A stretch of DNA of 20,983 nucleotides from Aurantibrevibacter sp041749595. GTDB taxonomy: Bacteria > Bacteroidota > Bacteroidia > Flavobacteriales > Flavobacteriaceae. The stretch spans positions 1-20,983 of the forward strand of contig JBGTBA010000150.1 of the NCBI GenBank assembly GCA_041749595.1, written 5' to 3'. Under the pieces are notes generated by a model. The model did no database searches. It was not told the origin of the DNA and worked only from the letters and a program-made list of their open reading frames with translations. Each line of letters opens with the position of its first letter. Position 1 is the first letter of the stretch. Both the position numbers and the translations under genes were made by a program. Below are positions 13,784 through 20,636 of this stretch, in pieces.

Positions 13784-15157
13784 CTAAATTTGATGGAGAT
13801 ACGGGTGCAACCAAGGATCCCTGTATGCCCTTTGCAAAAGACCCGTGGCTTCCGTATCGTGTAACACGATTTTTTGTTGCGGGTCATAAACTAATGGTCT
13901 TTTAGTGTTCATGGACATATTGGCAAGGATACAACTCGCCGTAGAGATATGACCTTCTTCAATATCAGCTACGGGGCGCGTTCCTTTATCAATCGCCGCC
14001 AGAAAATCGAGCATATGGAGTCGGGTAGCGGGTGCGGCATTCAATTCTATATCCTTTTCGGTAAGGTCTTCCGGATATTTTTCTTTTTCATACACCACGT
14101 CCATGTGTATCTTTTCCCCGTCGCCAAAAGGGACAAAATCATATTGCATGGTGCTGCCGCTTAGGGTCCCTTTTTCACCGAATAATTTAAAGGACCAAGG
14201 GTATTCCGGATCTGCTGGAGTTCCCCATGAGCGGTGCTGCCATACGCAATTAAGGTCTTTATATTCAAAAATCGCGGTTTGGGTATCCGCTATGTTCGAT
14301 TTCCCTTCTTTTTGCACGTAAATGCCACCTGTAGAGGAAATACGGCTGGGCCAACCCAATTGAAGCATCCAACGCACCGTATCCAACATATGCACGCACA
14401 TATCCCCCATAATTCCGTTGCCATATTCATTAAAGGTGCGCCACCATCTTTTATGGGGCAAACCGTCGTAAGGTCTTAGCGGGGCAGGTCCTGTCCACAT
14501 GTTGTAATCTAAAAAGTCGGGCACCGGTTCTACGGGCGGATTGCCATTGGCCCGCATATGGTAGTAACAGCACATTTCCACATGGGAGACCTTACCCAAT
14601 AGGCCAGCATCTACTACGTTTTTTTTGGCATGGATAAGGTGTGGTGTGCTTTTACGTTGTGTGCCCACCTGCACCACCCTATTGTATTTTCGGGCTGCGG
14701 CCACCATGGCCTCACCTTCCAGCACATCCACGCTTATTGGTTTTTGCACATAGACATGGGCACCGGACTTCAGGGATTCTATGGCCTGTAAGGCGTGCCA
14801 ATGGTCCGGAGTGCCAATAAGCACAATATCCAGGTCTTTTTCGGCAAGCATTTTTCGGTAATCCGAGTAGGTTCTTGGTTTTTTACCCGATTTCTGACGC
14901 TGGCTTACGAGCTGGGCAGCTTCGGAAAGTAGATTGGTATCCACATCGCACAGTGATATCACATCTACATTGGCCACTTGTATCAGTCTAAAAAGATCGC
15001 TTTTGCCATACCAGCCGGTACCTATAAGACCCACACGCCAAGGCTTGTCGCGATAGAGTAGTTCAAACCCATATGCCCCAAGGGAGGAGAGTGCTAGGGA
15101 TGCCGTAGCCCCTTTAATAAAATGGCGCCGATTGATGTTAAAGATCTTGGTTTCCAT
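13784..15157 (-). CDS. Tat-exported Gfo/Idh/MocA family oxidoreductase
   Basis: A 457-residue NAD(P)-type oxidoreductase beginning METKIFNINRRHFIKGATAS, a twin-arginine export signal (RRHFIK) followed by a hydrophobic stretch. The dinucleotide fold is seen at VGLIGTGWYGKSDLFRL and VDVISLCDVD. The usual EKP catalytic-loop lysine is in VYVQKPISVDVLEGEAMV. The C-terminal beta domain follows (GIMGDMCVHMLDTVRWML). Relatives in Bacteroidetes act on sugars or inositol-like polyols, often in the periplasm, and bring their cofactor through the Tat route. The longest open frame starts at 15316, but the ATG at 15157 is chosen because it begins the Tat signal. The gene diverges from the thioredoxin/ApbE set. 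No sugar-use genes are nearby, so the substrate is unknown. Confidence 0.9.
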   Translation of the reverse strand: METKIFNINRRHFIKGATASLALSSLGAYGFELLYRDKPWRVGLIGTGWYGKSDLFRLIQVANVDVISLCDVDTNLLSEAAQLVSQRQKSGKKPRTYSDYRKMLAEKDLDIVLIGTPDHWHALQAIESLKSGAHVYVQKPISVDVLEGEAMVAAARKYNRVVQVGTQRKSTPHLIHAKKNVVDAGLLGKVSHVEMCCYYHMRANGNPPVEPVPDFLDYNMWTGPAPLRPYDGLPHKRWWRTFNEYGNGIMGDMCVHMLDTVRWMLQLGWPSRISSTGGIYVQKEGKSNIADTQTAIFEYKDLNCVWQHRSWGTPADPEYPWSFKLFGEKGTLSGSTMQYDFVPFGDGEKIHMDVVYEKEKYPEDLTEKDIELNAAPATRLHMLDFLAAIDKGTRPVADIEEGHISTASCILANMSMNTKRPLVYDPQQKIVLHDTEATGLLQRAYRDPWLHPYLHQI

Positions 15158-15373
15158 AAATGTTTGTATTAAATGGCTGTTATTTTGATTTTTAAAAAGA
15201 AAAACATTCGTTTCCAGGCAATTAAAAGGAGCTATAAGCGCAATTTTTATTCGCCGATAGATAAATATATGGAAATTATTTATAAGCTTATGGTATAGTT
15301 TCTTAACTACAATCAATCCTGTCCCAAAACATTTTCAAGTTACAAGAAAAAGAATGGTTTTATTCAAAATACG

Positions 15374-15387
15374 TTGATTTTTATCAA
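15374..15387. promoter_or_regulatory. Perfect FNR-type box ahead of the thioredoxin/ApbE set
   Basis: TTGAT-TTTT-ATCAA matches the FNR consensus TTGAT-N4-ATCAA at all ten specified bases. It lies 50 bases before the thioredoxin ATG. A partial -7 element (TACGTTAC, 15412-15419) places it about 43 bases upstream of the likely transcription start, a class II activator position. It could in principle also act on the divergent Gfo/Idh/MocA gene. Confidence 0.7.
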
Positions 15388-15411
15388 TTTTAGTAATGAA
15401 ACACCAATACC

Positions 15412-15419
15412 TACGTTAC
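15412..15419 (+). promoter_or_regulatory. Degenerate -7 element for the thioredoxin/ApbE set
   Basis: TACGTTAC matches four of the six specified bases of TAnnTTTG. It is the best candidate downstream of the FNR-type box, and its weakness fits a promoter that relies on an activator. Confidence 0.3.
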
Positions 15420-15437
15420 TAATATAAAAAATAAACC

Positions 15438-15878
15438 ATGCAGTCAAAAATTTTAACCCTTTTCATGTCGCTGGTGTTTTCCTTAACCATAAAGGCACAG
15501 GATTGGAATACGGACTTCAACAAGGCACAAGGGCAGGCGGCAAACGAAAATAAAAAACTCATTTTGGTTTTTCAGGGATCTGACTGGTGCGCCCCTTGCA
15601 TCAAGTTAAACAAAGAAGTGTGGAGTACAGATGAATTTATAAGCTATTCCAAAAAAAATTATGTGATGGTCCAGGCGGATTTTCCCAGAAAAAAACAAAA
15701 CGCACTACCGGAAACGCAAGCGAAAGCAAATGGAAAATTGGCCGAAACGTATAACAAGAATGGCATATTCCCATTTGTAGTGGTTATGGACGGCAAAGGG
15801 AAGGTTCTGGGAGGGGCCAGTTATAAAAAAATGCCCCCAAAAGAGTATATTGCGCTACTGGAATCTTTTAAATCCTAG
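15438..15878 (+). CDS. Secreted thioredoxin-fold protein with CAPC active site
   Basis: 146 residues with a signal peptide (MQSKILTLFMSLVFSLTIKA) and a single thioredoxin fold. The active site is SDWCAPCIKLNKEVW, with Cys51 and Cys54 as the redox pair. The cis-proline loop is IFPFVVVMDGKGKVLGG. This is the Thioredoxin_7-like type, which in Bacteroidetes usually acts as a periplasmic thiol reductase or oxidase. It is the first gene of a plus-strand set: the ApbE gene begins four bases after its stop, then the DUF4266 lipoprotein overlaps ApbE. A likely partner is the C-terminal Cys-Gly-Cys of the DUF4266 protein, which is inference from context. Control by the FNR-type box at 15374-15387 is expected. 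Confidence 0.9.
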   Translation: MQSKILTLFMSLVFSLTIKAQDWNTDFNKAQGQAANENKKLILVFQGSDWCAPCIKLNKEVWSTDEFISYSKKNYVMVQADFPRKKQNALPETQAKANGKLAETYNKNGIFPFVVVMDGKGKVLGGASYKKMPPKEYIALLESFKS

Positions 15879-15881
15879 GTT

Positions 15882-16865
15882 TTGAAAAGAACTCTTTCCA
15901 TGCTGCTTCTTTTGTTCCTAAGTTGTACCGCTTTTTCTCAACAGCCCTACAAACGCATTTTAAAATTAATGGGCAGCCGGTTCGACATTACCGTGGTAGC
16001 CAACGACCAGGCCGAGGCCGATGGCTATATTGATCTCGCCGTTGCCGAAATAAGCAGGATAGAACGATTGATATCTTCTTGGGACGAAAAATCGCAGACC
16101 TCTGAGATCAATAGAAATGCCGGGGTAAAACCAGTGAAAGTTGATAGGGAACTGTTCGATCTGATTGAACGCGCCATTGGGATTTCCAAACTAACGGATG
16201 GGGCATTCGACATCACTTACGCTTCCATGGACCGTATATGGAAATATGATGGCAGTATGACGGAAATGCCCTCAGACGAAGCCGTTAAGGCCTCAGCACA
16301 GAAAGTGGGCTATAAGAACATCATCATGGAGAAAGAAAACAACACTGTTTTCCTGAAACTCGAAGGCATGAAAATTGGTTTTGGTGCCATCGGAAAAGGC
16401 TATGCGGCAGACAGGGCAAAAGCACTTCTGATGTCCAAAGGGGTTAGCGCAGGAATCATGAATGCTTCCGGGGATATGAATACCTGGGGGAAGCAGCCCA
16501 ATGGTGAGGATTGGAAAGTGGCCATTACCAATCCTATGGACAAGACAAAGTCTTATGGCCTATTTCCCATTTCGGGCAGTGCCGTAGTAACTTCGGGCAA
16601 TTATGAAAAATTTGTCACTTTTAACGGCAAAAGATATTCCCACATTATAGATCCCAGAACAGGGTATCCCGCAAGCGGACTTTTAAGTGTTACGGTTTTT
16701 GCGCCACAGGCAGAACTTGCAGATGCGCTGGCCACATCGGTCTTTGTTATGGGACAGGAGGTTGGGATAAACCGAATAGACCAATTGCCCAAAGTGGAAT
16801 GCATCATCATAGATGAAGAAGGAAGGATTTTTACATCAAAAAACATTAAAATAGAAGGCCTATGA
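15882..16865 (+). CDS. apbE: FAD:protein FMN transferase ApbE
   Basis: A periplasmic flavinyl transferase that splits FAD and attaches FMN to a serine or threonine of exported redox proteins. Family motifs in order: MGSRFDI (30-36), TDGAFDIT (105-112), GFGAIGKGYAAD (167-178), NASGDMNTWG (194-203), SHIIDPRTGYPA (253-264) and DALATSVFVMG (281-291, metal-binding region). The length (about 327) is normal. The signal peptide starts with Lys-Arg only if the TTG at 15882 is used; the first ATG (15900) would remove both charges, so TTG is favoured. The start is four bases after the thioredoxin stop, and the stop overlaps the DUF4266 start (ATGA), so the three are coupled. No obvious flavin-acceptor domain (FMN-bind, NqrB/RnfD type) is encoded nearby, so its target is unknown. 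Confidence 0.94.
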   Translation: MKRTLSMLLLLFLSCTAFSQQPYKRILKLMGSRFDITVVANDQAEADGYIDLAVAEISRIERLISSWDEKSQTSEINRNAGVKPVKVDRELFDLIERAIGISKLTDGAFDITYASMDRIWKYDGSMTEMPSDEAVKASAQKVGYKNIIMEKENNTVFLKLEGMKIGFGAIGKGYAADRAKALLMSKGVSAGIMNASGDMNTWGKQPNGEDWKVAITNPMDKTKSYGLFPISGSAVVTSGNYEKFVTFNGKRYSHIIDPRTGYPASGLLSVTVFAPQAELADALATSVFVMGQEVGINRIDQLPKVECIIIDEEGRIFTSKNIKIEGL

Positions 16866-17074
16866 TAAAGAAGTTCATGATATCGCTTGCCATCGCAGTT
16901 TGTTTACAATCCTGTGTAGCGGTAAAAGAGTACGAAAAAGTAAACCTGAACGATCCCGATATGGTATTGGCCGATAAACTATCCGATAGAAACACAAGTA
17001 CGTTCCATTCCTACCGTGAAGCCGCTTCGGGCGGCAATGGTGGTAAGACCGGCGGTGGTTGTGGTTGCAATTAA
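16862..17074 (+). CDS. DUF4266 lipoprotein with C-terminal CGC tail
   Basis: A 70-residue lipoprotein. The N-terminus MIKKFMISLAIAVCLQSCVAV has a lipobox with the lipidated cysteine at 18. The mature part is about 50 residues: VKEYEKVNLNDPDMVLADK, then HSYREAASGG and a glycine-rich tail ending GGGCGCN (Cys67, Cys69). This matches DUF4266, a family found almost always beside a DUF3570 protein and often beside ApbE. The function is unknown. The tail could be a small disulfide, metal site or redox anchor; the neighbouring thioredoxin makes a thiol role plausible. The ATG overlaps the ApbE stop by four bases. The final gene of the set starts 115 bases downstream, a gap with no clear terminator. 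Confidence 0.9.
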   Translation: MIKKFMISLAIAVCLQSCVAVKEYEKVNLNDPDMVLADKLSDRNTSTFHSYREAASGGNGGKTGGGCGCN

Positions 17075-17189
17075 GAATAGTTTAAAAATTAGTTAATCAC
17101 TATCTCCTCCATTACATAATACATAAAAAAGACCTTACATAGCCTTAAAAATTAACTTAGACAAGTCGTTTATACAAGCCAATATAAAT

Positions 17190-18509
17190 ATGAAGAATAG
17201 GATCTTATCTTATTGTGTTCTATTATCCTTTGCCACAACTGCTGTTTTTGCCCAACAATCTCCCGAGGAAAGCTATAAAAAAAGGGTGTTGGAAAGCACG
17301 GAGGTAAATTTTTTATCGAGCTATTATTCGCAAGATGGGGACAATGCCGCGGTAACCGGGGGTTCTGGTACCGAAGAGCTTACCGATTTTACAAGTACTT
17401 TCGTGGTTTCCATTCCTCTTAACGATGATGATGTACTAACTATTGATGCGGGGATTTCAGCCTACACCTCAGCTTCATCAAGCAATATAGATCCGTTTGA
17501 CAGTAGAAATCAGGCAGATCCATTTATAGAGAGTACAGGTTCTTCCAGAAGCGACCTTTGGGCCAATATAACCGGGACCTATATCCATAGCTCGGATGAC
17601 CGGGACAATATTTGGTCGGCCACCGTTTCCGTTGCCAATGAATACGATTATTTTTCCATTGGCGGTGGTGGCAGTTACACCAAACTTTTTAATGAAAAAA
17701 ATACCGAGGTAAGCATTAACGGCCACATCTATATAGATACATGGGATGCAATTTATCCTATAGAATTCCGAGGGCTTAATGGTTCAGAAGAAAATCCAGG
17801 CTTCAATATCAATAATTTTCCGTTTACGGGAAACCTAAACTATAAAGAATCTTTTTCCGAAATTGGAGGTGAGGGGAGAAATACCTATGCCGTTGGCTTT
17901 GGGTTTTCGCAGGTTATTTCCAAAAAACTGCAAGCATCACTGGTACTTGATCTGGTAGACCAGGACGGATTATTGTCAACCCCTTTTCATCGCATCTATT
18001 TCAGCGATGTGGCAGATACCTTCATAGAGAACTTTCAATTGGCAAACGATGTGGAACAGTTGCCGGATACGCGGTTTAAGGTTGCCGTTGGTGGGCGCTT
18101 AAACTATTACATCAATGAAAGGTTCGTGCTGCGGACCTTTTACCGCTATTACTCGGACGATTGGGGCATAACCTCCCATACGGCCAGCGTGGAGCTTCCT
18201 ATCAAAATTGGGGGAAAGTTTACCATTTATCCCACGTACAGATACTATACACAGACCGCTGCGGATTATTTTGCCCCTTTTGAAGGCCATTTGTCCACCG
18301 ATCAATTCTATACTTCAGATTATGACCTGTCCGGTTACAACGCCAACCAATATGGTCTTGGAATATCCTATACGGATATTTTTGCTAAACGACACTTTTG
18401 GAAATGGGGCCTGAAGAGCATAGACATAAAATTTAACCAATACGACAGGAACAACACCCTAAGTTCGAGCATCATCACCACCGGTTTCAATTTCGTGATG
18501 GATCAATAG
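17190..18509 (+). CDS. DUF3570 outer-membrane beta-barrel protein
   Basis: A 439-residue protein with a signal peptide (MKNRILSYCVLLSFATTAVFAQ) and, from about residue 35, continuous amphipathic beta strands typical of an outer-membrane barrel of roughly a dozen or more strands. The family mark is the early DGDNAAVTGGSGTEELTD (about 49-66). Alternating aromatic strands such as FVLRTFYRYYSDDWGITSHT and KFTIYPTYRYYTQTAADYF follow, and the protein ends ITTGFNFVMDQ. DUF3570 has no proven function; its steady pairing with DUF4266, ApbE and thioredoxins suggests an envelope redox complex. It probably belongs to the same operon despite the 115-base gap, which shows no -7 match. No terminator was identified in the 18510-18676 stretch. 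Confidence 0.9.
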   Translation: MKNRILSYCVLLSFATTAVFAQQSPEESYKKRVLESTEVNFLSSYYSQDGDNAAVTGGSGTEELTDFTSTFVVSIPLNDDDVLTIDAGISAYTSASSSNIDPFDSRNQADPFIESTGSSRSDLWANITGTYIHSSDDRDNIWSATVSVANEYDYFSIGGGGSYTKLFNEKNTEVSINGHIYIDTWDAIYPIEFRGLNGSEENPGFNINNFPFTGNLNYKESFSEIGGEGRNTYAVGFGFSQVISKKLQASLVLDLVDQDGLLSTPFHRIYFSDVADTFIENFQLANDVEQLPDTRFKVAVGGRLNYYINERFVLRTFYRYYSDDWGITSHTASVELPIKIGGKFTIYPTYRYYTQTAADYFAPFEGHLSTDQFYTSDYDLSGYNANQYGLGISYTDIFAKRHFWKWGLKSIDIKFNQYDRNNTLSSSIITTGFNFVMDQ

Positions 18510-18625
18510 AAACCCTAGAACTTAGATCCTATTTTCGATAATTCCCCTAAATGAAAGGGTTGGGTACATTTTATATACCTAAGCGCAATCAGGTTTGTAG
18601 TGAATTGTTTTGAGGTCCAGGGGGC

Positions 18626-18676
18626 ATGAAAAAATCAGCTGGTAATTCACTTTTTATGGTGTTTTTAACGGTAAGT
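18626..18676 (+). pseudogene. Possible gene start cut by the group II intron
   Basis: An ATG at 18626, preceded by a G-rich stretch, opens a frame reading MKKSAGNSLFMVFLTVS up to the intron boundary at 18676/18677; a stop follows inside the intron at 18683. It looks like the start of an exported or membrane protein. If real, the intron lies antisense to it and could not be spliced from its transcript. Seventeen codons are too few to be sure. Confidence 0.2.
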
Positions 18677-18716
18677 GTCGAGTAGACAAGGGGAGTTTCA
18701 CCCCGAGCCTCTCACA

Positions 18717-18750
18717 GAACCGTACGTGATAGTCTCCCATCATACGGCTC
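18717..18750 (-). ncRNA. Group II intron 1 catalytic domain V
   Basis: Exactly 34 bases reading GAGCCGTATGATGG-GAGA-... to ...CACGTACGGTTC on the minus strand. The lower stem GAGCCGTA/TACGGTTC, the catalytic AGC near the start, the internal bulge and a GNRA tetraloop (GAGA) are all present. This is the catalytic core of the ribozyme, and its intact pairing suggests the intron can still splice. Confidence 0.93.
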
Positions 18751-18771
18751 TTCTTATTCAATTTAATGCCT

Positions 18772-20022
18772 TTAATCGGAATATCCAACGTGCCAATGGT
18801 AAAACAGACTCGGATATTGCTTCCGAACCGTGTCCAACCATTTGTAGGCTTTGGTTAGATTGTTCCTATACCGTTTGTAGCGATATCTTGCCCATCTTAC
18901 CAGTTTTATACGCAATATATAAAACACTTTGGACAAACTATAGCCTCGGTATTTTCCAAAGCAACGTATCCACCCTCGGAGTTTTGGGTTCAAGTGATGT
19001 GCAATGCCGACAATACTGTCGCATCGCATTCTTGGGATTTCCATTTTCCTGATCTGTTCAAATAACCGTGATCTTGACTGGATACTGATTGCGCAATCAA
19101 ATCCCAGAAACAGTCCCCCTGTTTTCTTCGATTTTGAAGTGCGTGGCTGAAAAGTATAGCCCAAAAAATCAAATTGAACTTTTTGATACTTTTGTTGCCT
19201 TCTAAAATCCTTACAATATACGATCTTCGTTTTATCGGGATGTAATGTCAATCCACAATTCTCCACCCTTTCTTTGATTTGCCGTAAGCTTTGCTCTGCT
19301 TGACTTTGTGTCCGGCAATGAATGATAATATCATCCGCATAACGTACAAATTCAATGGAAGGGCTAGATCTTCCAAGCCAAACATCCAAGGTGTAATGCA
19401 GAAACAGATTAGCCAATAGTGGACTGATCACCCCACCTTGCGGTGTGCCATTTGTCCTTGCTATGATTTCACCTTTTCGGGTTTGCAGTGGAGCTTTGAG
19501 CCATCTTTCTATGTATCCCAGCATCCACTCTTCTTCCACGTGTTTGCCCAGCGCTTTAAGCAACTTGTCGTGGTCGATGTCATCAAAGAAGTTCTTGATG
19601 TCCAAGTCGATCACCCAATCATATTTCCAACAGTTTTTACGCACCTGTTCGAGTGCTTGATGCGCACTACGTTTTGGTCGGTAACCATAGGATTGTGGGT
19701 GAAAGATCTTTTCCAGCCTTTCCTCTATTTGATTTCTTATGACCGTTTGAGCTACCCTGTCGCTAATGGTAGGAATCCCCAATTGACGGACGGAACCGTT
19801 TTTCTTTGGGATTTCGACTTGAAGGACCGGTGGCGGGAAGTAACTGCCCGAGGCTAGGCGGTTCCAGACTTTGTATAGGTGCCGATGTCTTTGTAGGTCA
19901 TATTGAGACATACTCAGATCGTCCACTCCTGCACTCTTTCCTTTACGCCTTACCTGGAGGTAAGCTTCCCATACCATTTCTTTGGTAATCGGTAATGATT
20001 TTGTCTTCTCAAGTTCAATCAT
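18772..20022 (-). CDS. ltrA: Group II intron reverse transcriptase/maturase
   Basis: The 416-residue intron-encoded protein that helps the intron fold and copies it into new DNA sites. RT blocks are in order: AGVDDLSMSQYD, VEIPKKNGSVRQLGIPTISDRVAQ, DLDIKNFFDDIDHDKL, GTPQGGVISPLLANLFLHYTLD and the catalytic FVRYADDIIIHC, then LHPDKTKIVYC and FDFLGYTF. The maturase X domain follows (LNPKLRGWIRCFGKYRGYSLSKVFYIL). The protein ends soon after (SLFYHWHVGYSD), with no C-terminal HNH endonuclease, so insertion probably uses single-stranded or nicked DNA, as for other endonuclease-less introns. The frame is intact. It lies in domain IV of the intron, 22 bases before domain V. Confidence 0.95.
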   Translation of the reverse strand: MIELEKTKSLPITKEMVWEAYLQVRRKGKSAGVDDLSMSQYDLQRHRHLYKVWNRLASGSYFPPPVLQVEIPKKNGSVRQLGIPTISDRVAQTVIRNQIEERLEKIFHPQSYGYRPKRSAHQALEQVRKNCWKYDWVIDLDIKNFFDDIDHDKLLKALGKHVEEEWMLGYIERWLKAPLQTRKGEIIARTNGTPQGGVISPLLANLFLHYTLDVWLGRSSPSIEFVRYADDIIIHCRTQSQAEQSLRQIKERVENCGLTLHPDKTKIVYCKDFRRQQKYQKVQFDFLGYTFQPRTSKSKKTGGLFLGFDCAISIQSRSRLFEQIRKMEIPRMRCDSIVGIAHHLNPKLRGWIRCFGKYRGYSLSKVFYILRIKLVRWARYRYKRYRNNLTKAYKWLDTVRKQYPSLFYHWHVGYSD

Positions 20023-20569
20023 CCTCTTGCGAGTTGTAAAAAATTGATAAAACTGAATAAGTCAGTCCCTTCGCTCCATTTCCATTACAGAAACTTCACC
20101 GCTACTACGGACTGATCCGTCCCTGTGCCAAGCAACGCTATTCCGCCTCTAGTTTGTGCTGTTGTGCATTTCACTTTGCATCTTGGCACAGGTTCCCGAG
20201 TTCCATAAACAAGCCCGAACAATGGTCATGCCTCCTAAATGGCGCCTGCCGCCCGGCCAATAAGCAGGTGACCGCTGGACTTGTAATGTTTGTCATACTT
20301 CAAACACTTTTGACAGAAGGTTGCACTTTCTCGACACTTCATCAGAGGTTCATTTGCATTCATCTCCATTATCCCTGCCTGACCAGCTCTTGGCATAGCC
20401 TTTTCCATAACGCTCAATACCTTGGGGCTGCCACCAAAGCACCTTATGGTGGTTTGATGCTCTCCCCTGCAGGACAACACCGGTGGGTCGGTTCCACCAT
20501 CTTGTAAACAGTTGCGTAACGACTTTCAGCCGGTCGTTACTCTCGGCACGAACCATTAAAAGTACAAAA

Positions 20570-20605
20570 CTCCTCTGGAATTTCTGAAAGAATATTCCAG
20601 AGGAG
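20570..20605. repeat. Strong hairpin between the two group II introns
   Basis: A perfect 12-bp inverted repeat (20570-20581 with 20594-20605), extended inward by TTCT/AGAA. On the minus strand it is followed by TTTTGTACTTTT, so it looks like a terminator. Because CCATT and AATGG flank it and could pair, I favour reading it as a stem in domain I of intron 1. If intron 1 instead begins at 20549, it would be an exonic terminator used as an insertion target. Confidence 0.6.
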
Positions 20606-20636
20606 CGATGACCAAGCAATGGCTTATACACGGTGT

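Larger units (their letters stand above)
18677..20631 (-). mobile_element. Group II intron 1, with maturase gene
   Basis: A self-splicing retroelement on the minus strand. The 3' end is well defined: a 34-base domain V (18717-18750) is followed by domain VI, and the intron ends in ...CTCGAC at 18677, with a candidate branch adenine seven bases from the end (18683). Domains II-IV are recognisable upstream of the maturase gene by GGAACTCGGGAACCTG (near 20180-20205) and by GACGGATCAGTCCGTAG and TGGAGCGAAGGGAC (20060-20130). The 5' end is less certain. GTGTATAAG at 20631 is favoured because CCATT just inside it can pair with AATGG near 20555, closing a stem around the hairpin at 20570-20605. GTGCCGAG at 20549 is the alternative. 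Length is about 1.87-1.96 kb, normal for a bacterial intron. It appears intact. Confidence 0.88.

Noticed and set aside
18772..20022. Diversity-generating retroelement or retron reverse transcriptase
   Set aside because: The protein has a maturase X domain and sits inside intron domain IV with a clear domain V just downstream. No template/variable repeat pair was seen.
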